From positions 1-28,683 of the forward strand of contig JAZRUF010000038.1 in NCBI GenBank assembly GCA_045652405.1: a DNA stretch of 28,683 nucleotides, in the 5' to 3' direction. The stretch's first letter is position 1. Each line of letters opens with the position of its first letter. Shown here piece after piece: positions 1-8,467 of the stretch. The notes beneath the pieces are model-generated. The model did not search any database. It saw only the letters and a list, made by a program, of their open reading frames with translations, and was not told where the DNA came from. Both the position numbers and the translations under genes were made by a program. This DNA comes from JAZRUF01 sp045652405. GTDB taxonomy: Bacteria; Bacillota; Clostridia; Oscillospirales; JAAYXM01.

Positions 1-1
1 T

Positions 2-361
2 CATCCGAGTGAGGTATCCGCAACACTAAAAACCGTAAAGGAAATGGATTACAAGCGTGTAATATGCGTATTTCAGCCGCATACCTATACGCGTACTGCA
101 GCACTCAAGGATGAGTTTATTAAAGCTCTCTCTCATGCTGATAAGGTTTTTTTGGCGCATATATATGCAGCGAGGGAGAAAAACACAATCGGTATAAGCT
201 CTCAGGTGATTGCCGACGGTATAGACGGTGCAGAGTATATTGAGTCCTTCGAGGGACTTAAGGAAAGAATTACTGAGTTTGCTGAGCCCGATGATTTGAT
301 TTTGACAATGGGAGCCGGCGATATTTACAAAGTCGGTGAAATGCTCGTTAATGAAAAATAA
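2..361 (+). CDS. murC: UDP-N-acetylmuramate--L-alanine ligase, C-terminal part (5' end outside window)
   Basis: MurC adds L-alanine to UDP-MurNAc in the cytoplasm, the first step of the peptidoglycan stem peptide. Only about the last 119 residues are here. The open frame runs in from the window edge (first whole codon at base 2) and ends at TAA 359-361. It begins with HPSEVSATL, the start of the Mur ligase C-terminal domain, followed by FQPHTYTRT and IYAARE, all typical of MurC. An internal ATG at 44 is not the real start because the conserved domain already extends upstream of it. A ribosome binding site for the next gene follows 27 bases later, so murC and the pantothenate kinase gene are probably co-transcribed. 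The ATP-binding domain lies outside the window and cannot be judged. Confidence 0.93.
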   Translation, partial: HPSEVSATLKTVKEMDYKRVICVFQPHTYTRTAALKDEFIKALSHADKVFLAHIYAAREKNTIGISSQVIADGIDGAEYIESFEGLKERITEFAEPDDLILTMGAGDIYKVGEMLVNEK

Positions 362-387
362 AATCAGTAGGAGAGGAGACTTTAAAC

Positions 388-1212
388 ATGAAAAATATTC
401 TCGGTATTGATATAGGCGGAAGCACAACGAAAATAATCGGATACCGTGATGGTAAGATTTTTTCTCCGCTTCTTGTGAAAGCGAATGACCCTAAGGCTTC
501 GCTCTACGGTGCTTTCGGCAAGTTTATAAGTGAAAACAATTTGAGCCTTGACGATGTAGAAAAAGTTATGATAACAGGTGTGGGCTCAAGTGTTATATCC
601 GATAAGCTCTTTAACATCCCTATAAAGAGGATAGATGAATTTAAGGCTATCGGTCGTGGCGGTTTGTTCCTGAGCGGACTTGACAAGGCGATTATCGTAA
701 GCATGGGGACAGGTACGGCGTTCGTCGCGGCCAACAAGGATGTTATCCGACATGTCGGCGGAAGTGGCGTAGGCGGCGGAACCTTGCTTGGACTTTCAAA
801 CAGAATGCTCAATGTGCGTGATTTTGATGATATTGTAGAAACTGCAAAAAATGGCGATTTAAGCCAAATAGACTTGCTGATTTCCGATATAAGCTCGGAG
901 GATGTAGGAAATCTTAAAGAGCATGTCACGGCTTCAAATTTCGGCAAAATAAGCGACCTTGCAACAAGTGGCGATTTAGCGCTCGGAATTATAAATTTGG
1001 TGTTCCAAACAATCGGTGTAATGTCCGTTTTTGCGTCATATGTTGAGGGGACGAAGCATATTGTACTTACCGGAAATCTTACCAATGTGCCACAGGCGCG
1101 GGAAATTTTTGAAGTTATGCAGTCACTCTACGGAGTGGAGTTTATAATACCGAATCATTCGGAGTTTTCTACGGCAACCGGAGCCGCGCTTTCTTACGCT
1201 ACAGAGGAGTAA
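388..1212 (+). CDS. coaW: Type II pantothenate kinase (CoaW-like)
   Basis: Phosphorylates pantothenate with ATP in the first step of coenzyme A synthesis. The 274-residue length fits bacterial type II enzymes, whose best-known member is the staphylococcal one of about 267 residues. An ASKHA-fold phosphate loop, GIDIGGSTTKI, lies at residues 6-16. MSMGTGTAFV-like adenosine-binding sequence (SMGTGTAFV) is near 105-113 and a glycine-rich GGSGVGGGTLLGL segment near 124-136. The start ATG at 388 has a GGAGAGGAG-type ribosome binding site. It sits between murC and miaB with very short gaps, so it reads as part of the long upstream operon. Type II enzymes characterised so far are typically less sensitive to CoA feedback than type I; that is family knowledge, not visible here. 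A related ASKHA kinase cannot be fully excluded. Confidence 0.85.
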   Translation: MKNILGIDIGGSTTKIIGYRDGKIFSPLLVKANDPKASLYGAFGKFISENNLSLDDVEKVMITGVGSSVISDKLFNIPIKRIDEFKAIGRGGLFLSGLDKAIIVSMGTGTAFVAANKDVIRHVGGSGVGGGTLLGLSNRMLNVRDFDDIVETAKNGDLSQIDLLISDISSEDVGNLKEHVTASNFGKISDLATSGDLALGIINLVFQTIGVMSVFASYVEGTKHIVLTGNLTNVPQAREIFEVMQSLYGVEFIIPNHSEFSTATGAALSYATEE

Positions 1213-1218
1213 TTAATT

Positions 1219-2628
1219 ATGAAAACATCGCGATTAATACCGCAGGAGGAGCTTTTGCGGCAAAGAGAATATATGAAGCGTGTACGCGAGCTCGGCGGCG
1301 ATCGGGTGCGGTATGCCATGGTGGATACATATGGCTGTCAGCAAAATGAGGCAGACAGCGAGCATATTCGCGGTATGCTAAGGGAAATGGGTTATGTAAA
1401 AACCGACGATGAGAAGTTAGCGGATGTAATTATCCTCAACTCGTGCGCGGTGCGTGAGCATGCCGAAATGCGTATTCTGGGAAACACAGGCGCGCTGCGG
1501 CATATCAAAAAGAATAAGAAGGATATGGTTATAGGTATCTGCGGCTGCATGGCGCAGGAACAGCACATGGCGGAGAAAATTAAAAAAAGCTATCCCTATG
1601 TAAATCTTGTTTTCGGCACGCACGCACTTTATCGCTTTCCTGAGCTTTTATATAGGACTCTTACCGGCAAAAAAAGGGTCTTTGAGGTATTTGACTCGGA
1701 AGGCGTGATTGCTGAGGGCTTGCCGGTTGAGAGAAGCGATGACATCAAAGGCTGGGTTTCGGTAATGTACGGTTGCAATAACTTTTGCTCATACTGTATC
1801 GTTCCGTATGTGCGCGGACGTGAAAGAAGCCGTGACCCCGAAGCTGTGCTTGATGAGGTACGTGGTTTAATTGCCTCAGGCATTAAAGATATTACGTTTT
1901 TAGGGCAGAATGTAAATTCATACGGCAAGGACTTAGACTGCGGTGTTGATTTTTCAGATTTACTCAGAATGACGAATGACTTGCCGGGTGATTTCAGAAT
2001 ACGTTTTATGACGAGCCATCCTAAGGATGCGAGCAAAAAACTCTTTGAGACTATGGCTGAGTGTGACAAAGTTTCAAAGCATATTCATTTGCCGTTCCAG
2101 TCGGGAAGTGACCGCATATTAAAACTCATGAACCGGCATTATGACAGAAAACAGTATTTAGAGCTTATTGAGTACGCACGCAAGCTTATGCCTGATATTT
2201 CTATAACAAGTGATATAATTGTGGGTTTCCCTGGGGAGACCGAGGAGGATTTTGAGGACACGCTTTCTTTAATTAAAGAAGTTGAGTTTGACGCACTTTT
2301 TACATTCTTATACTCCAAACGCCAGGGAACGCCTGCTGCAACAATGGAGGATAACACACCCGATGCAGTAAAAAAAGAGCGTTTTGAAAGGCTACTTGCG
2401 GTTCAGAATAAGGTGGCAGAGAAGAAAAATAAGCTCCTTGCAGGGAAAAAAGTCAGCGTTCTTATTGAGCGCGAAGAGGATGCGACTGCCGAGCTTAATT
2501 TGCTTGCAAGAACAGATGAAAACCGCCCAATGCGTGTTCACGGTGAAGCATCTCTTGTAGGAAAATTCGCTCAGGCAGAAATAACAAAATGTGTTAAATG
2601 GTCTATGGAAGGCATACTTATACGATAA
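1219..2628 (+). CDS. miaB: tRNA-2-methylthio-N6-dimethylallyladenosine synthase (MiaB)
   Basis: A radical SAM methylthiotransferase that adds a 2-methylthio group to i6A37 of tRNAs reading U-starting codons. The i6A substrate is made by MiaA, encoded about 4.6 kb downstream in the same run of genes. The N-terminal domain carries the auxiliary iron-sulphur cysteines C40, C76 and C110. The radical SAM cluster motif CNNFCSYC is at 186-193, followed by IVPYVRGRERSR. A C-terminal TRAM-like RNA-binding segment ends the protein. At 469 residues it has normal family length. The N-terminal 20-30 residues (rich in Glu and Arg) precede the domain, as in other Firmicutes MiaB. It starts 6 bases after coaW stops. 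RimO and MtaB are the alternatives, but the YGCQQNEAD and NSCAVRE wording fits MiaB best. Confidence 0.95.
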   Translation: MKTSRLIPQEELLRQREYMKRVRELGGDRVRYAMVDTYGCQQNEADSEHIRGMLREMGYVKTDDEKLADVIILNSCAVREHAEMRILGNTGALRHIKKNKKDMVIGICGCMAQEQHMAEKIKKSYPYVNLVFGTHALYRFPELLYRTLTGKKRVFEVFDSEGVIAEGLPVERSDDIKGWVSVMYGCNNFCSYCIVPYVRGRERSRDPEAVLDEVRGLIASGIKDITFLGQNVNSYGKDLDCGVDFSDLLRMTNDLPGDFRIRFMTSHPKDASKKLFETMAECDKVSKHIHLPFQSGSDRILKLMNRHYDRKQYLELIEYARKLMPDISITSDIIVGFPGETEEDFEDTLSLIKEVEFDALFTFLYSKRQGTPAATMEDNTPDAVKKERFERLLAVQNKVAEKKNKLLAGKKVSVLIEREEDATAELNLLARTDENRPMRVHGEASLVGKFAQAEITKCVKWSMEGILIR

Positions 2629-2648
2629 AGGGATAAGGGGAAATAAGA

Positions 2649-5267
2649 ATGGCAAAGTTTTCGCCGATGATGACGCAATATCTTGAAATAAAAAAAGAAT
2701 ACAGTGACTGTATTTTATTTTTCAGACTTGGCGATTTCTACGAAATGTTCTTTGAAGATGCCAAGATAGCATCTGAGGCGCTCGAAATTGCGCTGACCGG
2801 ACGTGAATGCGGGCAGGAGGAGCGTGCGCCAATGTGCGGTGTTCCGTACCATGCCTGCGAAACATATATTGCGCGTCTTATTTCAAAAGGATATAAGGTC
2901 GCTATTTGTGAGCAGACAGAGGACCCGGCCCAGACAAAGGGGATTGTTAAACGCGAGGTAGTAAGAATTGTGACCCCCGGAACAATTGTTGAAGCCAATA
3001 TGCTCGATGATTCAAAAAATAACTTTATATGCGCGGTATGCTCAAAAAACAGTCAGTACGGCTTGTGCTTTGCTGATATTTCAACCGGCTCGGTCTACGC
3101 GCTTTCGCTTGAAGCGGACGCAAGCGAGGAAAAGCTTATCAGTGAAATCGGAAAGCTTGCTCCGAGTGAGGTTATAGTGGACGCAAACATTGCAAAAAGC
3201 AAAGCAGTAATGGAGTTTTTAGTAAATAAGCTCCAAATTTCGGTTTCCGCGGGGCTTGAGAGCCTATTTGAAAGAAATACGGCAATTCTTTCTCTTATGA
3301 CTCAGTTTAATATTAAAGAAGTTGAAGAGATAGGTATTGTGCACGAGTCGGTTCTTGTCGAGGCGGTTGGTGCGCTTATAGGGTATTTGCGCAATACCCA
3401 GAAAAAAGCGCTTATGAATATAAATCACATCAATTTCTACAGCCGGGATGAGCATATGCAGCTTGACCTTACAGCGCAGAGAAATCTTGAGCTTGTTGAA
3501 ACAATGAGAAACAAAGAGAAAAGAGGCTCTCTCCTGTGGGTGCTCGATAAAACCAAAACCGCTGCCGGCGGAAGAATGCTTCGTCAATGGATGGACAAGC
3601 CTTTGATGAACGTATCTGCAATTGGGCAAAGGCTCGACGCTGTTGAGGAGCTTTGTCAGAAGACCATAGTTCGTGAGGAAATGGCGCAGGCACTTAAATC
3701 GGTCTTGGATATGGAACGTCTGCTTGGGAAAATGCTTTATGGCACTGCAAACGCATGTGATTTAAATGCGATTGCTCAAACTCTCAGTGTGGTTCCGGGT
3801 ATTAAAGCGCAGCTTTATGACCTTACTGCATTTGAGTTTCATGCTATTGACAAAGAGCTTGAGAACTTATCCGAGGTTTATAATCTTATACGCAGTGCAA
3901 TTGCCGATAATCCGGCAGTGTCCGTTAAAGACGGAAATATAATACGCGAGGGGTATAACGCAACCGTAGATGAGTTGCGTCATATACTGCAAAACGGTAA
4001 AGCGTATATTGCAAAAATTGAAAGTCAAGAGAAGGAAAAAACCGGAATAAAGAATTTAAAAATCGGCTACAACCGTGTTTTCGGGTATTACATAGAGGTA
4101 AGTAAATCCAATATAGATATGGTTCCGGATACATATATACGAAAACAAACCCTTGCAAACGGTGAGAGGTATTTTACCGAAGAGCTAAAAGAAATGGAGA
4201 GCACCATTCTTGGTGCTCGAGACCATGATGTTGAGCTTGAATATGAGCTGTTTAGCCACGTATGCACTGAGGTTCTAAAATGTATCGAGAGCATAAAGAA
4301 AACCGCAAGTGCTCTTGCACATCTTGACGTGCTTATCTCTCTCTCAAAGGTCGCATCAGATAATGGATATGTAAAACCGATTGTCGACCAGTCGGATGTG
4401 ATAAGTATCAAGGACGGCCGTCACCCTGTGGTTGAGAAAATGCTATTAGACAGCTTGTTTGTACCCAATGACACTGAGCTTGATTGCGCAAATAACCGCA
4501 TGTCAATAATAACCGGTCCGAATATGGCGGGTAAATCTACGTATATGCGTCAGGTGGCATTAATTGTATTTATGGCTCAGATTGGTTCATTCGTTCCGGC
4601 TAAAAGTGCGCATATCGGCGTGGTGGATAAAATTTTCACACGAATAGGTGCATCGGACGACTTAACATCCGGTCAGTCTACCTTTATGGTCGAAATGAGT
4701 GAAGTGGCGGATATAATACGTAATGCTACTTCTAAAAGCCTGCTGCTTTTAGATGAAATAGGCAGAGGAACATCCACGTTTGACGGAATGTCTATAGCGC
4801 GCTCAGTTATTGAGTATACGGTAGACAAGGAAAAAATTGGGGCAAAAACTTTGTTTGCAACGCATTATCATGAGCTTACGGACATGGAAAACGAGATTGA
4901 GGGTATTAAAAACTATAATATAGCGGTTAAAAAACGCGGGTTTGACATTACGTTTCTCCGGAAAATTGTCAGAGGGCGCGCGGATGAAAGTTACGGTATT
5001 GAGGTTGCAAAGCTTGCCGGCTTGCCTGAAGAGGTCATAAACCGCTCAAAAGAAGTTTTGGATATGCTTGAAGCCGGTGAGGCGGAAAGCGTGCCATACC
5101 GCCGGTTTGAAGAAATGAAGGTTTCCGAACTGAGCGGTGCAGAGAGTGAGATTTTAGAAAAGCTCTGCACGATTGATGCAAATACACTCTCTCCGATAGA
5201 GGCGCTAAATGAAATCTTTGAGCTTTCAAATAAAGCAAAAATAGCACAGGAGCAAAATCAACAGTAA
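2649..5267 (+). CDS. mutS: DNA mismatch repair protein MutS
   Basis: Recognises mispairs and small loops in DNA and recruits MutL. At 872 residues it has normal MutS1 length. The mismatch-binding Phe-x-Glu motif is F30-Y31-E32 (context GDFYEMF). The Walker A loop GPNMAGKST is at 623-631 and the Walker B/signature region DEIGRGTSTFDG begins at D702, followed by ATHYHELT. The long helical lever and clamp regions lie between, as expected. The start at 2649 follows a GGGGAAATAAG ribosome binding site, 20 bases after miaB. mutL follows after 23 bases, the classic MutS-MutL pairing. No missing residues or frame breaks are visible. Confidence 0.98.
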   Translation: MAKFSPMMTQYLEIKKEYSDCILFFRLGDFYEMFFEDAKIASEALEIALTGRECGQEERAPMCGVPYHACETYIARLISKGYKVAICEQTEDPAQTKGIVKREVVRIVTPGTIVEANMLDDSKNNFICAVCSKNSQYGLCFADISTGSVYALSLEADASEEKLISEIGKLAPSEVIVDANIAKSKAVMEFLVNKLQISVSAGLESLFERNTAILSLMTQFNIKEVEEIGIVHESVLVEAVGALIGYLRNTQKKALMNINHINFYSRDEHMQLDLTAQRNLELVETMRNKEKRGSLLWVLDKTKTAAGGRMLRQWMDKPLMNVSAIGQRLDAVEELCQKTIVREEMAQALKSVLDMERLLGKMLYGTANACDLNAIAQTLSVVPGIKAQLYDLTAFEFHAIDKELENLSEVYNLIRSAIADNPAVSVKDGNIIREGYNATVDELRHILQNGKAYIAKIESQEKEKTGIKNLKIGYNRVFGYYIEVSKSNIDMVPDTYIRKQTLANGERYFTEELKEMESTILGARDHDVELEYELFSHVCTEVLKCIESIKKTASALAHLDVLISLSKVASDNGYVKPIVDQSDVISIKDGRHPVVEKMLLDSLFVPNDTELDCANNRMSIITGPNMAGKSTYMRQVALIVFMAQIGSFVPAKSAHIGVVDKIFTRIGASDDLTSGQSTFMVEMSEVADIIRNATSKSLLLLDEIGRGTSTFDGMSIARSVIEYTVDKEKIGAKTLFATHYHELTDMENEIEGIKNYNIAVKKRGFDITFLRKIVRGRADESYGIEVAKLAGLPEEVINRSKEVLDMLEAGEAESVPYRRFEEMKVSELSGAESEILEKLCTIDANTLSPIEALNEIFELSNKAKIAQEQNQQ

Positions 5268-5290
5268 AACGGAAAAAAAGGGGTGAAATT

Positions 5291-7219
5291 ATGGCTGATA
5301 TTCATGTGCTTTCTCCACATGTCGCTAATCTAATAGCTGCAGGTGAAGTGGTTGAAAGACCTGCGTCCGCCGCAAAAGAGCTTGTTGAAAACGCAGTTGA
5401 TGCGGGTGCGGATGCGATTACCGTGGAAATTAAAAACGGTGGAATTGCATATCTGCGCGTGACGGATAACGGTTGCGGAATCAGCCGTGAGGACGTACCT
5501 AAAGCGTTTATGCGCCACTCTACGAGCAAGATAAGAAACGAGGAAGACCTTTCCCATATCGGGACCTTAGGATTTCGCGGTGAAGCACTCGCGGCGATAG
5601 CTTCTGTGTCAAAAATAGATTTACTTACAAAGCGTTTAGAAGATGAAATCGGTGTTAGCTTGCATCTTGAGGGCGGAAGCTCAGGGAAGTTAGAGGAAGC
5701 CGGCTGCCCAGACGGTACTACGATAGTAGTCAGAAACTTGTTTTACAATACTCCTGCGCGAATGAAGTTTTTAAAGCGTGACGTAACCGAAGGTGCAGCG
5801 GTTGAAAGCGTAGTTATATCTGCCGCTCTCTCGCACCCGGAAATATCGTTTAAATTTATCCGCGAGGGAAGGCAAGTGCTCAATACCCCCGGCGATAATG
5901 ATTTAAAATCGTGTATATACAGCTTGTTTGGGCGTGACTTGGCAAACGGAATGCTTTGCGCCAAAAGCAGTATTGATGCTGTAAAGGTTTCGGGATTTGT
6001 TTCAAAGCCAATCAATTCACGTGGAAACCGAATGATGCAATACTTTTTTGTAAACGGACGACCGATAAAATCAAAGCTTCTTTCGGCGGCCTTGGATGAG
6101 GCGTATAAGAACTCGCTTATGAAGGGTAAATATCCTACATGTGTTCTTTTTATAGATATGCCGCTTGAGCAGGTGGATGTTAATGTCCATCCGGCTAAAA
6201 CTGAGGTTAAATTTGCAAGAGAGCGTGAAATATTTGATGCGGTTTTATTTGCCGCAAAATCAGGACTCAGTGAGGATAACGGAAAGTGCGAGGCACGGTT
6301 TGAAAAAAGAGAGCCTGAGCCGATTATAAAGAGTCAACCAGAAAGAGTGCCTGAAACGATAACTCCTGTTATACCGCGCATTAATCCGCAGGTTAGGGTA
6401 TTCGGGCGGAATGAAAATTCAAACCTTACCTTACGCCAAAACCTGCCTGAGATGCCGTATAGCTCACCGCGCAAGGTTGAGAGGGCTACTATAAATTCTG
6501 CATTTAAGCAGGAAGAAATGAGCCTGCCTAAAAATGATTTTATGGAAGCAGAGTCGACCAAAGAGAAAATCGTCCTGCAGACACATAAAGAAGATGTGAA
6601 AAAGCCTGCTGAAACCGCTGCAGAAGAAATACTTTCCGAGGTACAAGCCAATGATTGGCGAGTTGTCGGCGAAGTGCTAAACACATATATTATTGTTGAG
6701 CAGGGCGAGTCTGTTTTGCTTATTGATAAACACGCAGCGCATGAGAGAATAATTTTTAATAACCTCTCCAAAGGTGAAAATCGGATTCAAAGCCAGATGC
6801 TGATAACTCCGGTTATCGTTACGGCTACGCGTCAGGAGGTTGTCGCACTCATTGAAAATAAGGAGAGGCTTGAAAGCATAGGCTTTGAAATTGATGAGTT
6901 TGGGGATGACAGTGTTGCAGTGCGCAGATTGCCCGACGGAATTAGTGAGGGTGAATGCGAAGCGGTTATAAATGAAATTTCGCAATCGCTTTTGGATGGA
7001 AAAACACCGGGTTCACCGGAAAAGCTTGAGGCGGTTTTCCATTCGGTTGCATGCAAAGCCGCCATTAAAGCGGGAAAAAAGAGTGAATTTCAAGAGCTTA
7101 AGCAGATAGCTGACCGGGTTATGAGTGATTCAAAAATAAGATACTGTCCTCACGGACGACCGGTCACGGTTGAAATGACCCGCTATCAACTTGAAAAGCA
7201 ATTTAAACGGGTGACCTGA
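5291..7219 (+). CDS. mutL: DNA mismatch repair protein MutL (endonuclease type, one motif residue substituted)
   Basis: A GHKL ATPase that couples MutS recognition to strand removal. The N-terminal ATPase domain shows ELVENAVDAGA, DNGCGI, and GFRGEAL, followed by the transducer domain to about residue 330. A poorly conserved acidic linker (about 340-450) leads to the C-terminal dimerisation domain. That domain carries the endonuclease motifs of MutL proteins from bacteria without MutH: DKHAAHER at 479-486, ACKAAIKAG from 587 and CPHGRP from 619. In the consensus DQHAx2Ex4E, the Gln is Lys here and the second Glu is Asn490 (codon 6758-6760). The length of 642 residues is normal. The stop TGA (7217-7219) overlaps the ATG of miaA by one base, so the two are translationally coupled. 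Confidence 0.97.
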   Translation: MADIHVLSPHVANLIAAGEVVERPASAAKELVENAVDAGADAITVEIKNGGIAYLRVTDNGCGISREDVPKAFMRHSTSKIRNEEDLSHIGTLGFRGEALAAIASVSKIDLLTKRLEDEIGVSLHLEGGSSGKLEEAGCPDGTTIVVRNLFYNTPARMKFLKRDVTEGAAVESVVISAALSHPEISFKFIREGRQVLNTPGDNDLKSCIYSLFGRDLANGMLCAKSSIDAVKVSGFVSKPINSRGNRMMQYFFVNGRPIKSKLLSAALDEAYKNSLMKGKYPTCVLFIDMPLEQVDVNVHPAKTEVKFAREREIFDAVLFAAKSGLSEDNGKCEARFEKREPEPIIKSQPERVPETITPVIPRINPQVRVFGRNENSNLTLRQNLPEMPYSSPRKVERATINSAFKQEEMSLPKNDFMEAESTKEKIVLQTHKEDVKKPAETAAEEILSEVQANDWRVVGEVLNTYIIVEQGESVLLIDKHAAHERIIFNNLSKGENRIQSQMLITPVIVTATRQEVVALIENKERLESIGFEIDEFGDDSVAVRRLPDGISEGECEAVINEISQSLLDGKTPGSPEKLEAVFHSVACKAAIKAGKKSEFQELKQIADRVMSDSKIRYCPHGRPVTVEMTRYQLEKQFKRVT

Positions 7220-8178
7220 TGAAAAGAAAACCATTGATATGTATAGTCGGACCCACTGCATCGGGTAAAACCGCGCTGTCGTTGGCGCTTGCGGAGGCCG
7301 TAAACGGTGAAATTGTATCAGCCGATTCCATGCAGATATATAAATCCATGAATATAGGTACTGCAAAACCTGACATGGAAGAGCGTATGGGAATTGTGCA
7401 TCATATGATGGATGTAATTGAGCCATGGGAAGCATATTCTGTTGCAAGATATGTAAGTGAAGCATCCGCAGTTATTGACGGTATACACGAGCGGAAACAT
7501 ATGCCGATTGTAGTCGGAGGGACCGGGCTTTATGTGGACAGTCTTTTGCGCGGAATGGATTTTGCCGCCCAGCCGAGTGATGAGGAGTATCGCAAAAACC
7601 TAGAAAAACTTGCTGATGATGAAGGTGGCGAGAAGCTTCTTGAGATGTTGCGAGGAGTTGACCCGGAGCAAGCGGAGAAACTGCACAAAAACGATATAAA
7701 ACGCATTATCAGAGCTCTCGAGGTTTATCATGTTACAGGCGAGTGCATTTCCGAGCATAATCGCAAAACCAAAGATTACACAAAAAAATACAATGCGTGT
7801 ATCATCGGAATAACGTACAGAAACAGAGAGATTTTATACGACCGCATTAATATGCGCGTCGATAAAATGCTTAAGGACGGTATTTTAGATGAGCTGCGCG
7901 AACTTTTGTTAAGTGGTATAGATAAAACTGTTACAGCGTTCCAAGCGATAGGATATAAGGAATTAATGCCGTATATTGAAGGTAAGTGTACCCTCAATGA
8001 GGCAAGCGAAAGCCTTAAGCAGGCAACGCGCCGATATGCTAAAAGGCAATTGACATGGTTTAGAAGAAATCCTGATATTAATTGGATTTATGCAGATGAA
8101 ATGGAAAATTTTTCCGAGCTTTTACACGCTTCGACTAATTTCATACGTTCTTGCGGTATAATAGAAGATGAAAATTAG
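7219..8178 (+). CDS. miaA: tRNA dimethylallyltransferase (MiaA)
   Basis: Transfers the dimethylallyl group from DMAPP to A37 of tRNA, making the i6A that MiaB then methylthiolates. The phosphate loop GPTASGKT is at residues 11-18, the catalytic Asp36 sits in VSADSMQIY, and GGTGLYVDSLL follows near 94-104. The length of 319 residues fits the family. The start overlaps the mutL stop (TGATG). The order mutL-miaA-hfq is conserved in many bacteria, which supports the call. hfq starts 18 bases after the stop. Confidence 0.97.
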   Translation: MKRKPLICIVGPTASGKTALSLALAEAVNGEIVSADSMQIYKSMNIGTAKPDMEERMGIVHHMMDVIEPWEAYSVARYVSEASAVIDGIHERKHMPIVVGGTGLYVDSLLRGMDFAAQPSDEEYRKNLEKLADDEGGEKLLEMLRGVDPEQAEKLHKNDIKRIIRALEVYHVTGECISEHNRKTKDYTKKYNACIIGITYRNREILYDRINMRVDKMLKDGILDELRELLLSGIDKTVTAFQAIGYKELMPYIEGKCTLNEASESLKQATRRYAKRQLTWFRRNPDINWIYADEMENFSELLHASTNFIRSCGIIEDEN

Positions 8179-8196
8179 TAAAAAGGAAGCGATAAA

Positions 8197-8451
8197 ATGC
8201 AAAAGACAAGTAATCTTCAGGAAGTATTTTTAAATTACGGACGTAAAGAGCGTGTTCCGATGACGGTTTTTCTGATGAACGGTTTTCAGATGCGCGGCAC
8301 AATAAAAGCGTATGATAACTTTACGCTGGTGCTTGATGTAGACGGACGAGAGCAGTTAATTTATAAGCACGCGATTTCGACGATTATCCCGGCAAGGTCT
8401 GTGCCGCTTATGCAGGCTGATGCCGAAAGGGAGGTAGTGCAGGTGGAGTAA
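8197..8451 (+). CDS. hfq: RNA chaperone Hfq
   Basis: A hexameric Sm-like RNA-binding protein that helps small RNAs act on mRNAs. The N-terminal Sm1 part (LQEVFLNYGRKERVPMTVFLMNGFQMRG) and the Sm2 signature YKHAISTIIP are both visible. At 84 residues it is close to the minimal Hfq core, with a short C-terminal tail of about 12 residues, as usual in Firmicutes. It has an AAAGGAAG ribosome binding site and follows miaA by 18 bases. The stop codon lies in the loop of a small hairpin (8439-8459; listed separately). Confidence 0.97.
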   Translation: MQKTSNLQEVFLNYGRKERVPMTVFLMNGFQMRGTIKAYDNFTLVLDVDGREQLIYKHAISTIIPARSVPLMQADAEREVVQVE

Positions 8452-8459
8452 TCACCTGC
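8439..8459 (+). other. Small inverted repeat spanning the hfq stop codon
   Basis: GCAGGTG (8439-8445) and CACCTGC (8453-8459) are perfect 7-base complements with a 7-base loop that contains the hfq TAA. No T-run follows, so it is not a standard intrinsic terminator. It ends 8 bases before the ATG of the next gene, whose ribosome binding site (GCGGAAAA) is weak. It could be an mRNA-stability element, a translational control site, or chance. Confidence 0.4.
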
Positions 8460-8467
8460 GGAAAATT

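Noticed and set aside
504..1085. Minus-strand open frame of 193 codons opposite coaW
   Set aside because: It mirrors a well-recognised gene, has no ribosome binding site I can identify and no family resemblance.
8157..8162. TATAAT inside miaA as an hfq promoter
   Set aside because: The -10 match is perfect but no -35 match lies at 16-18 bases and there is no TGn extension. hfq promoters inside miaA exist in other bacteria, so it is only a weak possibility.
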